Assembly: GCF_020164555.1 (NCBI RefSeq)
Contig: NZ_JAIQZB010000010.1
Coordinates: 100,459 to 164,458 of the forward strand
DNA from: Salegentibacter lacus
Lineage (GTDB): Bacteria; Bacteroidota; Bacteroidia; Flavobacteriales; Flavobacteriaceae
DNA: 64,000 nt
Reading direction: 5' to 3'
The notes beneath the pieces were generated by a model, which was not told where the DNA came from, made no database searches, and worked only from the letters and a program-made list of their open reading frames with translations. This document shows, in pieces, positions 19,381 through 28,477 of this stretch. Numbering within the stretch: position 1 is the first letter of the stretch; each line of letters begins with the position of its first letter. A program made the position numbers and the translations under genes.

Positions 19381-20193
19381 CTATTCAGATAAAACTTCGT
19401 TTATGTAAAAATCCTGATAAGCCTGGCTAAATTCTTCCCTGTTTTTATACGGAAGCAAAGGCTTATTAAGCTTGCCAAGGTATTTTGAAAGATCTTCAGG
19501 AATACTTTCACCTGCAGTAATGATAGCATCTGAATGATCTGCCGCAAGCTTCATTAAATTAACGTAGTTTGGGGTTTTTAAATGTTTTATATCTTCTTTT
19601 TCCATCCCGTCATACAAAACTTTCTCCTGCATATTCTCATCTAACGTTCCTTCGAAGTCTTGATTGTATACAGAGGTAACAATTTTTGCACCACTAAATA
19701 ACGGCTCATTCCCATAATAACGTCTAAGGTATAGCGGAAGCAGAGATGCCAGCCAGCCGTGAACGTGAATTATATCGGGAGACCAGTTTAATTTCTTAAC
19801 GGTTTCTATTACTCCTTTGGCAAAAAAGATGGCTCGTTCGTCGTTATCATCAAACATATTGCCTTCCTCATCGGTAAGCGTAGCTTTTCTTTTAAAATAA
19901 TCTTCGTTGTCAATAAAGTAAACCTGCATTCTCTCCTTTGGGATCGAAGCTACTTTAATAATCAACGGCATATCCAGGTCATTAATCACCAAATTCATCC
20001 CCGACAGTCTTATCACTTCGTGTAACTGGTGGCGACGTTCGTTGATGTTACCAAACCGGGGCATAAAAATTCTAATTTGCCCTCCAATATTATTTACCAT
20101 TTTTGCGGCTTCAAAAGACGTGGATGATATTTCGGTTTCGGGCAGGTAAGGAATAACTTCAGATGATACGTACAATATCCTCTTATCTTTCAT
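19381..20193 (-). CDS. GT5-like glycogen/starch synthase N-terminal domain protein
   Basis: A 270-residue protein like the N-terminal Rossmann half of glycogen synthase (MKDKRILYVSSEVIPY, later DIIHVHGWLASLLPLYL). Two features argue against normal activity: the ADP-glucose lysine motif KxGGL after SSE is replaced by EISSTSF, and the whole C-terminal GT-B domain is missing although the gene is not visibly broken. Its place upstream of DUF4270 and glmS, and divergent from panC, is typical of flavobacteria. Function unknown; it may bind a sugar or regulate. Confidence 0.75.
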   Translation of the reverse strand: MKDKRILYVSSEVIPYLPETEISSTSFEAAKMVNNIGGQIRIFMPRFGNINERRHQLHEVIRLSGMNLVINDLDMPLIIKVASIPKERMQVYFIDNEDYFKRKATLTDEEGNMFDDNDERAIFFAKGVIETVKKLNWSPDIIHVHGWLASLLPLYLRRYYGNEPLFSGAKIVTSVYNQDFEGTLDENMQEKVLYDGMEKEDIKHLKTPNYVNLMKLAADHSDAIITAGESIPEDLSKYLGKLNKPLLPYKNREEFSQAYQDFYINEVLSE

Positions 20194-20233
20194 AAATTGA
20201 TTGCTTTAATTGCGATTGCGAACAAAAAACACG

Positions 20234-20241
20234 CAAAATTA
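20234..20241 (-). promoter_or_regulatory. Candidate -7 box for the GT5-like/DUF4270/glmS operon
   Basis: Reads TAATTTTG on the minus strand, 40 nt before the start. It is divergent from the panC box at 20273-20280, so the two promoters share about 30 bp. Confidence 0.4.
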
Positions 20242-20272
20242 CAAAAATTTATGCAGATTGCTGGTAATATAT

Positions 20273-20280
20273 TAAGTTTG
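20273..20280 (+). promoter_or_regulatory. Candidate -7 box for panC
   Basis: TAAGTTTG, 23 nt before the panC ATG. A TTG lies only 12 bp upstream, too close for a standard -33 box. Confidence 0.5.
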
Positions 20281-20303
20281 CACGCTGTTAATTTTATAAT
20301 AAA

Positions 20304-21161
20304 ATGCAGGTTTTCAAAGAAAAAACCCCTTTAAAAGCGGCGATTAAAGCCGAAAAATCTAAAGCCAAAACCATTGGTTTGGTACCTACCATGGGTGCTT
20401 TACACCACGGCCATTTATCTTTGGTTAAACAAGCTTTACAATCATGTGATCGGGTGATTATCAGCATCTTTGTAAACCCAACCCAATTTGACAATCCCGC
20501 CGATCTTGAGAAATATCCACGCACTTTAGAACAAGACATTAAGCTCCTGAAAGAAGCCAGTGAGAACCTCTGGGTTTTTGCTCCTACCGCGAACGAATTA
20601 TACGGTGAAAACATAAGCTCTGAGCAGTTTAATTTTGACGGTTTGGAGCAAGTAATGGAAGGAAAATACCGAAACGGACATTTTGACGGCGTGGGGACCA
20701 TAGTTAAAAGATTGTTTACTATCGTTGGACCACACAAAGCATTTTTTGGTGAAAAGGACTTTCAGCAATTACAAATTATAAGAAAGTTAACCGAAAAAGC
20801 AGAACTTCCGGTAGAAATTATTGGCTGTCCTATTTTGCGAGAGGATAACGGTTTAGCAAGGAGTTCAAGAAACGAAAGGTTAAATACAGATCAGCGTGAA
20901 AAAGCTGCTTTTATTTATCAAACGCTTCTTCAAACCAGGGAATTATTTGGCACAAAAAGTGCAGATTATATCCACGATTGGGTAACAGAGCAATTTAAAA
21001 ATCATCCCGTTCTAGAATTGGAATATTTTGAAATTGCAAACACCCAAACTTTAAAAAAAATTAACCGAAAAAGAAAAGGTAATAATTACCGCGCTTTTAT
21101 AGCGGCTTATGCCGGCGATATTAGACTTATAGATAATATTGCTTTAAATAACGAAGAATAA
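20304..21161 (+). CDS. panC: Pantothenate synthetase PanC
   Basis: Joins pantoate and beta-alanine with ATP, in the cytoplasm. The nucleotidyl-transferase motif HHGH is in VPTMGALHHGHLSL (about residues 27-40). Further family blocks are VNPTQFDNPADLEKYPR and ARSSRNERL. It has 285 residues. It is 3 bp from panD, so the beta-alanine supplier and user are co-expressed. panB is not in the window. Confidence 0.96.
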   Translation: MQVFKEKTPLKAAIKAEKSKAKTIGLVPTMGALHHGHLSLVKQALQSCDRVIISIFVNPTQFDNPADLEKYPRTLEQDIKLLKEASENLWVFAPTANELYGENISSEQFNFDGLEQVMEGKYRNGHFDGVGTIVKRLFTIVGPHKAFFGEKDFQQLQIIRKLTEKAELPVEIIGCPILREDNGLARSSRNERLNTDQREKAAFIYQTLLQTRELFGTKSADYIHDWVTEQFKNHPVLELEYFEIANTQTLKKINRKRKGNNYRAFIAAYAGDIRLIDNIALNNEE

Positions 21162-21164
21162 TCT

Positions 21165-21515
21165 ATGCAAGTTCACGTAGTAAAATCTAAAATACACAGA
21201 GTAAAAGTTACAGGCGCCGATCTAAATTATATTGGAAGCATTACCATAGACGAGGATCTTATGGATGCTGCGAATATTATTGAAGGCGAAAAAGTTCAGA
21301 TTGTAAATAATAACAATGGCGAACGTTTAGAAACTTACGTAATCCCGGGACCAAGAAATTCTGGAGAAATTACTTTAAACGGTGCTGCGGCAAGAAAAGT
21401 TGCTAAAGGCGATATTTTAATCCTTATTGCTTATGCGATTATGGATTTTGAAGAAGCAAAAGCATTCAAACCTTCCCTGGTTTTCCCAAACGAAGAAACC
21501 AATCTATTGAGTTAA
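21165..21515 (+). CDS. panD: Aspartate 1-decarboxylase PanD
   Basis: Makes beta-alanine from aspartate with a pyruvoyl cofactor. The self-cleavage site Gly24-Ser25 is seen in [10 protein letters not shown]. It has 116 residues with the conserved YVIPG and NGAAAR blocks. Self-processing may need a partner in some species; none is seen here. Confidence 0.97.
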   Translation: MQVHVVKSKIHRVKVTGADLNYIGSITIDEDLMDAANIIEGEKVQIVNNNNGERLETYVIPGPRNSGEITLNGAAARKVAKGDILILIAYAIMDFEEAKAFKPSLVFPNEETNLLS

Positions 21516-21519
21516 TCAG

Positions 21520-22485
21520 TTGAAGAAAAAGATAATTAAAATACTCAAAATTATACTCCCATTATTATTGGGAGTTTTTTTAATCTGGTATTCTCTTAAA
21601 AGCGCCACCCCACAAGAACGGGAGGAGTTGTGGCAAAATATTTCAACGGCTAATCCGTGGTTTTTGTTACTTTCCATGCTTTTTGGAGGTCTTTCTCACC
21701 TTTCCCGCGCATACCGCTGGAAATTTATGCTTGAGCCCCTGGGCTACAAACCTAAGTTAGCCAATAGTTTTATGGCGGTGATGGCCGGATATTTGGCTAA
21801 TTTTGGAATTCCGAGATCTGGAGAAGTCCTTAGAGCGGCCAGTCTTTCTACTTACGAGAAAATCCCTTTTGAAAAAGCCTTTGGGACTATTATTTCAGAA
21901 AGAATAGCCGATGTAATCGTGATGCTTAGTATAACAGCCATTACTTTATTTCTTCAAACCGAACACCTTCTCGCTTATTTTAAAGCCAACGAAATTAACC
22001 CATTATTTAGCGTGGGAATTCTTTTAGTGCTAATATTACTCGGGGTTTTAGGACTTCAAATTATTAAGAGATCTCAACTTTCTTTCCTGGTTCGCATTAG
22101 AAAAATGGCTAGGGGCCTTCTGGAAGGAATGCGTAGTATTTTAAGAATGAAACAAAAATGGGCGTTTATATTTCACACCCTCTTTATCTGGCTGATGTAT
22201 ATTCTTATGTTCTACGTGATTGTATTTTCAATACCTGGACTTGACAATACTGAATTTTCAATAATAATGGCAGCATTTGTTGTAGGTTCTTTTGCTATTT
22301 CTGCAACAAATGGTGGAATTGGTGTTTACCCCGTTGCAATTGGTGCAATCCTGATGCTTTTTGGTATTTCTAAACAAAGTGGCGAAGCTTTTGGCTGGCT
22401 TACCTGGGGAACGCAAACCGTGCTGGTATTGATTCTAGGCGGACTTTCCTTCATATTTCTTCCTATTTTCAACCGTCAAAAATAA
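21520..22485 (+). CDS. Lysylphosphatidylglycerol synthase-type transmembrane protein (UPF0104)
   Basis: A polytopic membrane protein of 321 residues with about eight helices, of the flippase-like UPF0104/DUF LPG_synthase_TM family (blocks LSRAYRWKFMLEPLGY and MAGYLANFGIPRSGEVLRA). It lacks the cytoplasmic lysyl-transferase domain of MprF, so it may move lipids but not modify them. The start is a TTG 4 bp after the panD stop. Confidence 0.8.
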   Translation: MKKKIIKILKIILPLLLGVFLIWYSLKSATPQEREELWQNISTANPWFLLLSMLFGGLSHLSRAYRWKFMLEPLGYKPKLANSFMAVMAGYLANFGIPRSGEVLRAASLSTYEKIPFEKAFGTIISERIADVIVMLSITAITLFLQTEHLLAYFKANEINPLFSVGILLVLILLGVLGLQIIKRSQLSFLVRIRKMARGLLEGMRSILRMKQKWAFIFHTLFIWLMYILMFYVIVFSIPGLDNTEFSIIMAAFVVGSFAISATNGGIGVYPVAIGAILMLFGISKQSGEAFGWLTWGTQTVLVLILGGLSFIFLPIFNRQK

Positions 22486-22522
22486 TATATATCTTGTGTA
22501 GGTTAAACAAAACCTAACACCT

Positions 22523-23671
22523 ATGGTAAAAAAATTACTAATTTTTGTGCTGCTAGTGGCCCCGCTACTAAGTTCAGCACAAACTCTTTACGAAACGATT
22601 TCTTCCGAAAAGCTCGGTGAAACAAGGGAAATCAAAATTCAACTCCCACGAAATTACGAGGAAAATACAGCAAAAACCTATCCGGTGATCCTGGTACTGG
22701 ATGGTGACTACCTGTTTGAACCTATGGCAGGCAACGTAGATTATTCTTCTTATTGGGAAGATGCGCCCGAAATGATTGTCGTAGGCATCAACCAAAGTAA
22801 AACCCGAATGGACGACGCTTATTACGATGAGCGAAACTTTCTTCCGGCAGATAAAGGCGCAGCCTTTTTTGAATTCCTGGGAATGGAACTTATGCAGCAT
22901 TTAGATACTAAATATCGAACTGCCGATTTTAGGGTAATCGTGGGGCACGATTATACCGCGAATTTTATTAATTATTATTTACTGAAACCCGACCCTATTT
23001 TTGACGGCTACATCAATCTTAGTCCAGATTTAGCGCCACCAATGGCAGATCGCATCAGCAGTAATCTGGCTAAATCTGAAACTAAAAAGTGGATTTATCT
23101 GGCTACAGGTACCGCTGATATTCCACAGTTAAAAAAGGGAATTGAAGATTTAAACTCTCAGCTTGCTGCTATAGAAAACGATTTGGTAACTTATAAATTC
23201 GATAATTTTGAAAACGCCACACATTATTCCCTGGTAGGAAAAGCAATACCTTCTGCCTTAGAAAGTATGTTCAGCGTTTACCGGCCTATTAGTCAAAAAG
23301 ATTACAACGAGCTTTTATTACAAACTTCGGTATCCTCAGTTGAGTTTTTAACTGATAAATATGAAAGCATCAACGAGCTTTTTAATATTCAGAAAAAAAT
23401 AAGGTTAGAGGATTTTATAGCTGTTCATAATGCTATTGAAAAAACAAGACGCTGGGACGATTATAAAGGTTTAAGCGAATTGGCCTACGATAATTATCCG
23501 GGTACAATGTTGGGAACTTTTTTTGAGGCCCGTTATGAAGAAGAAACCGGAAATCCGAAAAAAGCAATGCGTACCTATCAAAATGCATACGGGCAGGAAA
23601 AAATTGCATTTTTAGATACCGATTTTATGCTCGCTAAAGCCGATGCAATTAAAAAAGATTTCGGTTATTAG
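22523..23671 (+). CDS. Secreted esterase D-fold protein lacking the nucleophile serine
   Basis: Begins with a signal peptide (cleavage near SSAQ, residue 20). Residues about 30-260 resemble the Esterase/IroE alpha-beta hydrolase family (PVILVLDGDYLF, EMIVVGINQ). The elbow that normally reads GxSxG is VGHDYT, with Asp143 where Ser is expected. Unless the alignment is shifted, ordinary esterase activity is unlikely. The last 110 residues are helical, perhaps TPR-like (KKAMRTYQNAYG). It lies in the panC-radA run. Annotation as 'alpha/beta hydrolase' describes only the fold. Confidence 0.75.
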   Translation: MVKKLLIFVLLVAPLLSSAQTLYETISSEKLGETREIKIQLPRNYEENTAKTYPVILVLDGDYLFEPMAGNVDYSSYWEDAPEMIVVGINQSKTRMDDAYYDERNFLPADKGAAFFEFLGMELMQHLDTKYRTADFRVIVGHDYTANFINYYLLKPDPIFDGYINLSPDLAPPMADRISSNLAKSETKKWIYLATGTADIPQLKKGIEDLNSQLAAIENDLVTYKFDNFENATHYSLVGKAIPSALESMFSVYRPISQKDYNELLLQTSVSSVEFLTDKYESINELFNIQKKIRLEDFIAVHNAIEKTRRWDDYKGLSELAYDNYPGTMLGTFFEARYEEETGNPKKAMRTYQNAYGQEKIAFLDTDFMLAKADAIKKDFGY

Positions 23672-23690
23672 CAGGAAAAATCCAAGCTAA

Positions 23691-25055
23691 ATGGCCAAGG
23701 TTAAATCAACGTTTTACTGCCAGAATTGTGGCAGTCAGTATGCAAAATGGCAGGGCAAATGCAGCGCCTGTGGCGAGTGGAATACCATTGCTGAAGAAAT
23801 TGTAGAAAAGCCCGATGCAAAAGACTGGAAATCTCCTAGCGAGCGGGAAGCAAAACGTACTGCCAAACCTTTAAAAATAGCTGAAATTGAAAACAGCCCT
23901 CAAAACCGATGGCATACCGGCAATAACGAGCTGGATCGTGTTTTGGGCGGCGGACTTGTTCCGGGATCGCTCACCCTACTGGGCGGTGAACCGGGAATAG
24001 GAAAAAGTACGTTGTTACTTCAAATCTCACTTCAGTTAAATTATAAGGTTTTATATGTTTCCGGTGAGGAAAGTCAGCAGCAAATAAAAATGCGGGCAGA
24101 ACGAATTAATCCCGTTGCTGCCAATTGCTATATCCTTACCGAAACAAAAACCCAAAATATCTTTAGGCAAATTGAAGCTATAGAGCCCGAAGTAATAATT
24201 ATAGATTCCATCCAAACCCTGCACAGCGATTATATTGAAAGTGCGCCGGGAAGTATCTCTCAAATTAGAGAGTGCACCGCAGAACTTATAAAATTCGCTA
24301 AAGAAACCAATACACCGGTTATTTTAATTGGCCATATTACCAAGGAAGGAAGCATTGCCGGCCCCAAAGTGCTGGAGCACATGGTAGACACGGTTTTGCA
24401 ATTTGAAGGCGACAGGAATCACGTATATCGAATTCTACGCGCACATAAAAATCGATTTGGCTCAACCCACGAATTGGGAATCTACGAAATGCAAGGCAGC
24501 GGACTTCGAGAAGTAAGTAATCCATCAGAAATTTTAATTTCCAAAAACGATGAAGATCTTAGCGGAACTGCAATTTCTGCCACTTTGGAAGGAATGCGAC
24601 CGCTAATGATAGAAATCCAGGCGCTGGTTAGTACTGCGGTTTATGGAACTCCGCAACGTTCGGCTACCGGTTATAATGTGAAAAGACTGAATATGTTACT
24701 GGCCGTTTTAGAAAAACGTGCCGGTTTCAGATTGGGTGCAAAAGATGTTTTCCTGAATATTACGGGTGGCATTAGTGTAGACGACCCCGCGATAGACCTT
24801 GCCGTAATTGCAGCGATTTTATCTTCAAATGAAGATATTTTTATTGAAAAAGATATTTGCTTTGCTGCCGAAGTTGGACTTGCCGGAGAAATCAGGCCCG
24901 TAACCCGTGTAGAACAACGTATTATGGAAGCTGAAAAACTCGGTTTTGCGGGAATTATGGTTTCCAAACAAAGTAAAATCCCAAAATCAAACTTCAGCAT
25001 TAATATTATAAAAGTTGCAAAAATTGAGGATGTGGTTAGTCATTTATTTGGGTAA
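23691..25055 (+). CDS. radA: DNA repair protein RadA
   Basis: RecA-like branch-migration helicase used in recombination. Order: a C4 zinc finger (C10, C13, C24, C27), an ATPase with Walker A GGEPGIGKST at 98-107, the RadA signature KNRFG at 253-257, and a Lon-like C-terminal domain from about 280. It has 454 residues. Last intact gene of the rightward run. Confidence 0.97.
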   Translation: MAKVKSTFYCQNCGSQYAKWQGKCSACGEWNTIAEEIVEKPDAKDWKSPSEREAKRTAKPLKIAEIENSPQNRWHTGNNELDRVLGGGLVPGSLTLLGGEPGIGKSTLLLQISLQLNYKVLYVSGEESQQQIKMRAERINPVAANCYILTETKTQNIFRQIEAIEPEVIIIDSIQTLHSDYIESAPGSISQIRECTAELIKFAKETNTPVILIGHITKEGSIAGPKVLEHMVDTVLQFEGDRNHVYRILRAHKNRFGSTHELGIYEMQGSGLREVSNPSEILISKNDEDLSGTAISATLEGMRPLMIEIQALVSTAVYGTPQRSATGYNVKRLNMLLAVLEKRAGFRLGAKDVFLNITGGISVDDPAIDLAVIAAILSSNEDIFIEKDICFAAEVGLAGEIRPVTRVEQRIMEAEKLGFAGIMVSKQSKIPKSNFSINIIKVAKIEDVVSHLFG

Positions 25056-25157
25056 ATTGATTGAAGTATCTCAATAATAATAAGGTGGAAAGAATGAAAA
25101 AGTAGCATTTTTAGTGTGGCACAATTACTGCTCCATATTGCCCGGAAGCGAAAGACA

Positions 25158-26295
25158 ATGAAGCAGATGAAAATTTTAAGCCTATTCTTGATTTTAATTA
25201 TTACGAGTTGCTCGCAAGTCAATAAAGCATCAGATTTTATTACCAATCCAACCGCAAAAGAACAATATAAACGTGATTTTAATGTTTCAGATGAATTGTT
25301 CCAGATCTGGGAAAATACATCTAAAACCGCATTTCAGGATAGTGTGGAAATCAGCCTTCCCTATGCTGAAACAGGAAAGTTTTACCCTAAAAATTTTTCG
25401 GTATATTCTTATGAAACCGACCTTCAACCCGGGGAAGTTTTTAAGTTAGAGGTAGAAACCGATTCTACAAAGCAATTGGTTTTTATTGAGCTTTTTGAAA
25501 AAACCGCTGATACCATCAATAAATTTGAAAAAGTAGAATCTAACGATTTTCAGAAGAAAATTTTAAGTTTTGAAGCTGAAAAAGCCGCAACTTACAAACT
25601 GGTAATTCAACCCGAAATTGAAGCACATACCCCCTTCAAATTTAAAATGGAGAAAAATCCCGCTTATTTATTTCCGGTTAGTGAAGGTATTAATGCCAAT
25701 GTGCAAAGTTATTGGGGGGCAAATCGTGACGGTGGTGCCAGGAGCCACGAAGGCATTGATATTTTTGCAAAAAGAGGCACTCCTGTAGTGGCCGCAACGA
25801 ATGGAAGTATAGGCTATAAAGGAGAAAAGGGTTTGGGTGGCAAACAAGTTTGGCTACGCGATCGTAAACGAAACCAGTCGCTTTATTACGCGCATTTAGA
25901 CAGTATCGCGAATGTCTCAGGAAAAGTGAAGTGAAGAGAGGAGATACTTTAGGTTTTGTAGGCAATACCGGAAATGCCAGGACCACACCGCCACACCTTC
26001 ATTTTGGAATCTATAAAGGTTACCGTGGTGCGATAAATCCGTTGCATTTTGTGTATCAAACTAGTTTACAAGAAACCGATCCTGAAATACCGGACAGTAT
26101 TCCAGAAAAATTGATCGTTAAAAGCAGCACGGCTAATCTTAGAAATAAACCCACAACTTCCAATTCCAGGATTTAAGTATTTCAAAAGCTCAGGACACGC
26201 TTCAATTTTTAGGAAAAACAAAAGACTGGTTTCATATAAGAACCTCAGCTAATAAGGCTTCTTATATCCACCAAAGTTTGGTGAGTCCAATTTAA
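25158..26295 (+). pseudogene. M23 peptidase lipoprotein with SH3 domain, two frameshifts
   Basis: The reading would give a lipoprotein (lipobox LIITSC), a beta-rich middle, an M23 LytM-like endopeptidase domain (HEGIDIFAKRGTPV, then PPHLHFGIY) and a C-terminal bacterial SH3 domain (STANLRNK ... DWFHI). Two breaks split it. At 25926-25935 the 5-mer GTGAA occurs twice in a row; removing one copy restores the frame. Near 26165-26172 a one-base loss (or two-base gain) moves to the frame that ends at 26293-26295. The break at 25934 cuts the protein before the HLHFG metal ligand, so the product should be inactive. Sequencing errors remain possible. Confidence 0.85.
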
Positions 26296-26301
26296 TTTTT
26301 G

Positions 26302-26329
26302 CGTCATCCTGAATTTATTTCAGGATCTA
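26302..26329. repeat. Dispersed repeat family C, copy 1
   Basis: CGTCATCCTGAA followed by a TTCAGGATCTA half: a hairpin with arms TCCTGAA and TTCAGGA and a 5-nt loop. It sits between the converging ends of the M23 remnant and the aldo-keto reductase gene. Confidence 0.75.
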
Positions 26330-26348
26330 ATTCTCTAAAATTATAATT

Positions 26349-27386
26349 TTATGGCGCAGGATTAGGATAAGTTTCGTGAACTTCATTGATCGCTTCCAGA
26401 ACTTCTTCAGAAAGTTCCAAATCTATACTTCCAATATTTTCTTCTAACTGTTTTATGGAAGTCGCACCTATAATATTGCTGGTTACAAATGGCCTGGTAT
26501 TTACAAAAGCCAAAGACATTTGAGCTAAACTCAAATTATAATTTTTTGCAATTTCAGCATAAGCTTTGGTGGCTTTTAAAGCCTGCTTATTTGAATATCT
26601 TTTATACTGCGGAAATAAACCTAACCTTGAATTTGCTTCTACTCCGTTTAAATGTTTCCCACTTAAAGTACCCATTCCTAATGGTGAATATGGAAATAAT
26701 CCCACATTTTCTCGATGAAGAATTTCGGTAAGCCCAATTTCATCTTTTCGGTTAAGTAAATTATACGGGTTTTGTACCGTAATCATTTTTGGGAGATCGT
26801 GCTTCCGGCTTTCTTCCAGAAAACGCATAAGTCCGTAGGGCGTTTCATTAGACAAACCAACCTGCCTGATCTTTCCTTCTTTTACAAACTCATTTAAAGT
26901 TTGCAGCACTTCTTTAAAATTCTCTTCCCATTTTTCATCTTTATCGTGCTCATAACCCAACTTTCCGAAGAAATTAGTATTTCGCTCCGGCCAGTGAAGT
27001 TGATAAAGATCTATGTAATCGGTTTGTAATCTCTTCAGACTTTTATGCAAAGCATCGGTTACCGCTTCTTTAGAAAAACCAAGATTTTCCCGAATATGTT
27101 CCATCGAATTTCCAGGACCCACCACTTTTGAAGTGAGCACCACCTCATCTCTTCTTCCCGATTTTTTAAACCAGGAACCAATGATTTCTTCGGTACTGCC
27201 CTGTGTTTCCGGTTTGCCCGGTATGGAATACATTTCAGCCGTATCTATAAAGTTCACTCCTTTTCCAAGTGCAAAATCTATTTGTTCGTGGCCTTCGGCT
27301 TCGGTGTTTTGTTCTCCCCAGGTCATGGAGCCCAGGCAAATTTTACTAACTTTAATATCGGTATTCGGTAGGGTGGTATATTTCAT
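26349..27386 (-). CDS. Aldo-keto reductase (Tas-like)
   Basis: NADP(H)-dependent oxidoreductase with a TIM-barrel fold, 345 residues. The catalytic tetrad of the superfamily is present: D48 and Y53 (FIDTAEMY), K87 (LTSKV), H131 (LYQLHWP). It resembles E. coli Tas. Physiological substrate unknown. It is 23 bp downstream of the OmpA-type gene on the same strand. Confidence 0.9.
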   Translation of the reverse strand: MKYTTLPNTDIKVSKICLGSMTWGEQNTEAEGHEQIDFALGKGVNFIDTAEMYSIPGKPETQGSTEEIIGSWFKKSGRRDEVVLTSKVVGPGNSMEHIRENLGFSKEAVTDALHKSLKRLQTDYIDLYQLHWPERNTNFFGKLGYEHDKDEKWEENFKEVLQTLNEFVKEGKIRQVGLSNETPYGLMRFLEESRKHDLPKMITVQNPYNLLNRKDEIGLTEILHRENVGLFPYSPLGMGTLSGKHLNGVEANSRLGLFPQYKRYSNKQALKATKAYAEIAKNYNLSLAQMSLAFVNTRPFVTSNIIGATSIKQLEENIGSIDLELSEEVLEAINEVHETYPNPAP

Positions 27387-27409
27387 TAATCGTTTTTCAG
27401 AAATTCAAT

Positions 27410-28357
27410 TTATTCTTCATTCAGCAATTTAGTAACCTCATCTAATTTTGGTGTTAAAATCACCTCAATTCTTCGGTTTTTTGCTTTTCCCTCGGCAGTT
27501 TCGTTAGTAGCTATGGGCGCATATTCGCCACGCCCGGCTGCAGTTAAATTCTGCGGATCTATATTATTGTTTTCTCTTAAAATCTGAACAATAGAGGTCG
27601 CTCTTTTGGTAGAAAGATCCCAGTTATCGTTTAATGCACCGCTTCCACCGTAAGGCACATTATCGGTATGTCCTTCAATTAGAACCGCGATATCGGGGTT
27701 TTCTGCCAGTACCTGACCTAATTGTTGCACGGCCTGTCTTCCTTCATTATTCACCGCCCAGCTTCCAGAACTAAACAACAATTTATTTTCCATAGAAACA
27801 TAAACTTTTCCGTTTCTTTGTTCCACGGTTAAACCTTTACCTTCAAAATTGGTCAAGGCCTTTGAAATAGCGTCTTTTAAAGCATTCATTTTAGCATCTT
27901 TGGCCGCGATTAATTCTTCCAGCTCGTTCACCCTTCTGGAACGGGCATCAAGATCACGTTGCAACTTATTTAGCCTGCTCTGCTCTTCTACCAGAGCTTG
28001 TTCTTTCTCTTCCAATTCAGCTAGTAGTTGACGATTTTGCCGTGAATTTTCTGAAATTGCAGCGGAACTGTTTTCCTCTAAAGCATCATAAGAATTTTTA
28101 AGGGTTGCATAGTTTTTTCGTGAACTTTCCAATTCATCCCGTAAACGATCTCTTTCAGCCGTAGCTTCAGCATAATCTTTTTTTAAGGCTGAAAATTCTT
28201 CATCTAAGTTCTGATATTTCTCGAGTTCAGATTGTGTATTTCTATTTTCACGTTTTAAATCGGCGTGCCTGCCTTCAAGTTCCCCGTATTTTTTGGAAGA
28301 TACACAGGAAGTCAGCATAAAAACCGCTGAGAATGCTAAAACAAGTAATTTTTTCAT
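27410..28357 (-). CDS. OmpA family lipoprotein with coiled coil
   Basis: Signal peptide with lipobox LTSC, a long charged coiled coil (about 25-165), and a C-terminal OmpA domain that should bind peptidoglycan (EGHTDNVPYGGSG, NWDLSTKRA). The likely role is tethering the outer membrane to the cell wall. The start is the ATG at 28357, as it begins the signal peptide; the frame upstream runs through a repeat element and is not coding. Confidence 0.9.
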   Translation of the reverse strand: MKKLLVLAFSAVFMLTSCVSSKKYGELEGRHADLKRENRNTQSELEKYQNLDEEFSALKKDYAEATAERDRLRDELESSRKNYATLKNSYDALEENSSAAISENSRQNRQLLAELEEKEQALVEEQSRLNKLQRDLDARSRRVNELEELIAAKDAKMNALKDAISKALTNFEGKGLTVEQRNGKVYVSMENKLLFSSGSWAVNNEGRQAVQQLGQVLAENPDIAVLIEGHTDNVPYGGSGALNDNWDLSTKRATSIVQILRENNNIDPQNLTAAGRGEYAPIATNETAEGKAKNRRIEVILTPKLDEVTKLLNEE

Positions 28358-28392
28358 TTTTATTAATTTAAATTTTAATATCTCTAATTTAC

Positions 28393-28471
28393 CGTCATTG
28401 GGAGGCCGATAATTATCGGACGAAGCAATCTGCAAATTGGTAGAGATTACTTCACTCCGTTTGTAATGACG
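28393..28471. repeat. Dispersed repeat family B, copy 2
   Basis: Outer arms CGTCATT and AATGACG; inside are a perfect palindrome CCGATAATTATCGG (28406-28419) and the GAAGCAATCTGCAAATTG and GTAGAGATTACTTCAC blocks shared with the copy in the biotin operon. It fills the gap between the exonuclease and OmpA genes. Confidence 0.8.
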
Positions 28472-28477
28472 TTCTTT

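Noticed and set aside
25926..25935. Programmed frameshift in the M23 gene
   Set aside because: No slippery heptamer or downstream pseudoknot; an exact 5-bp duplication plus a second lesion fits mutation better.
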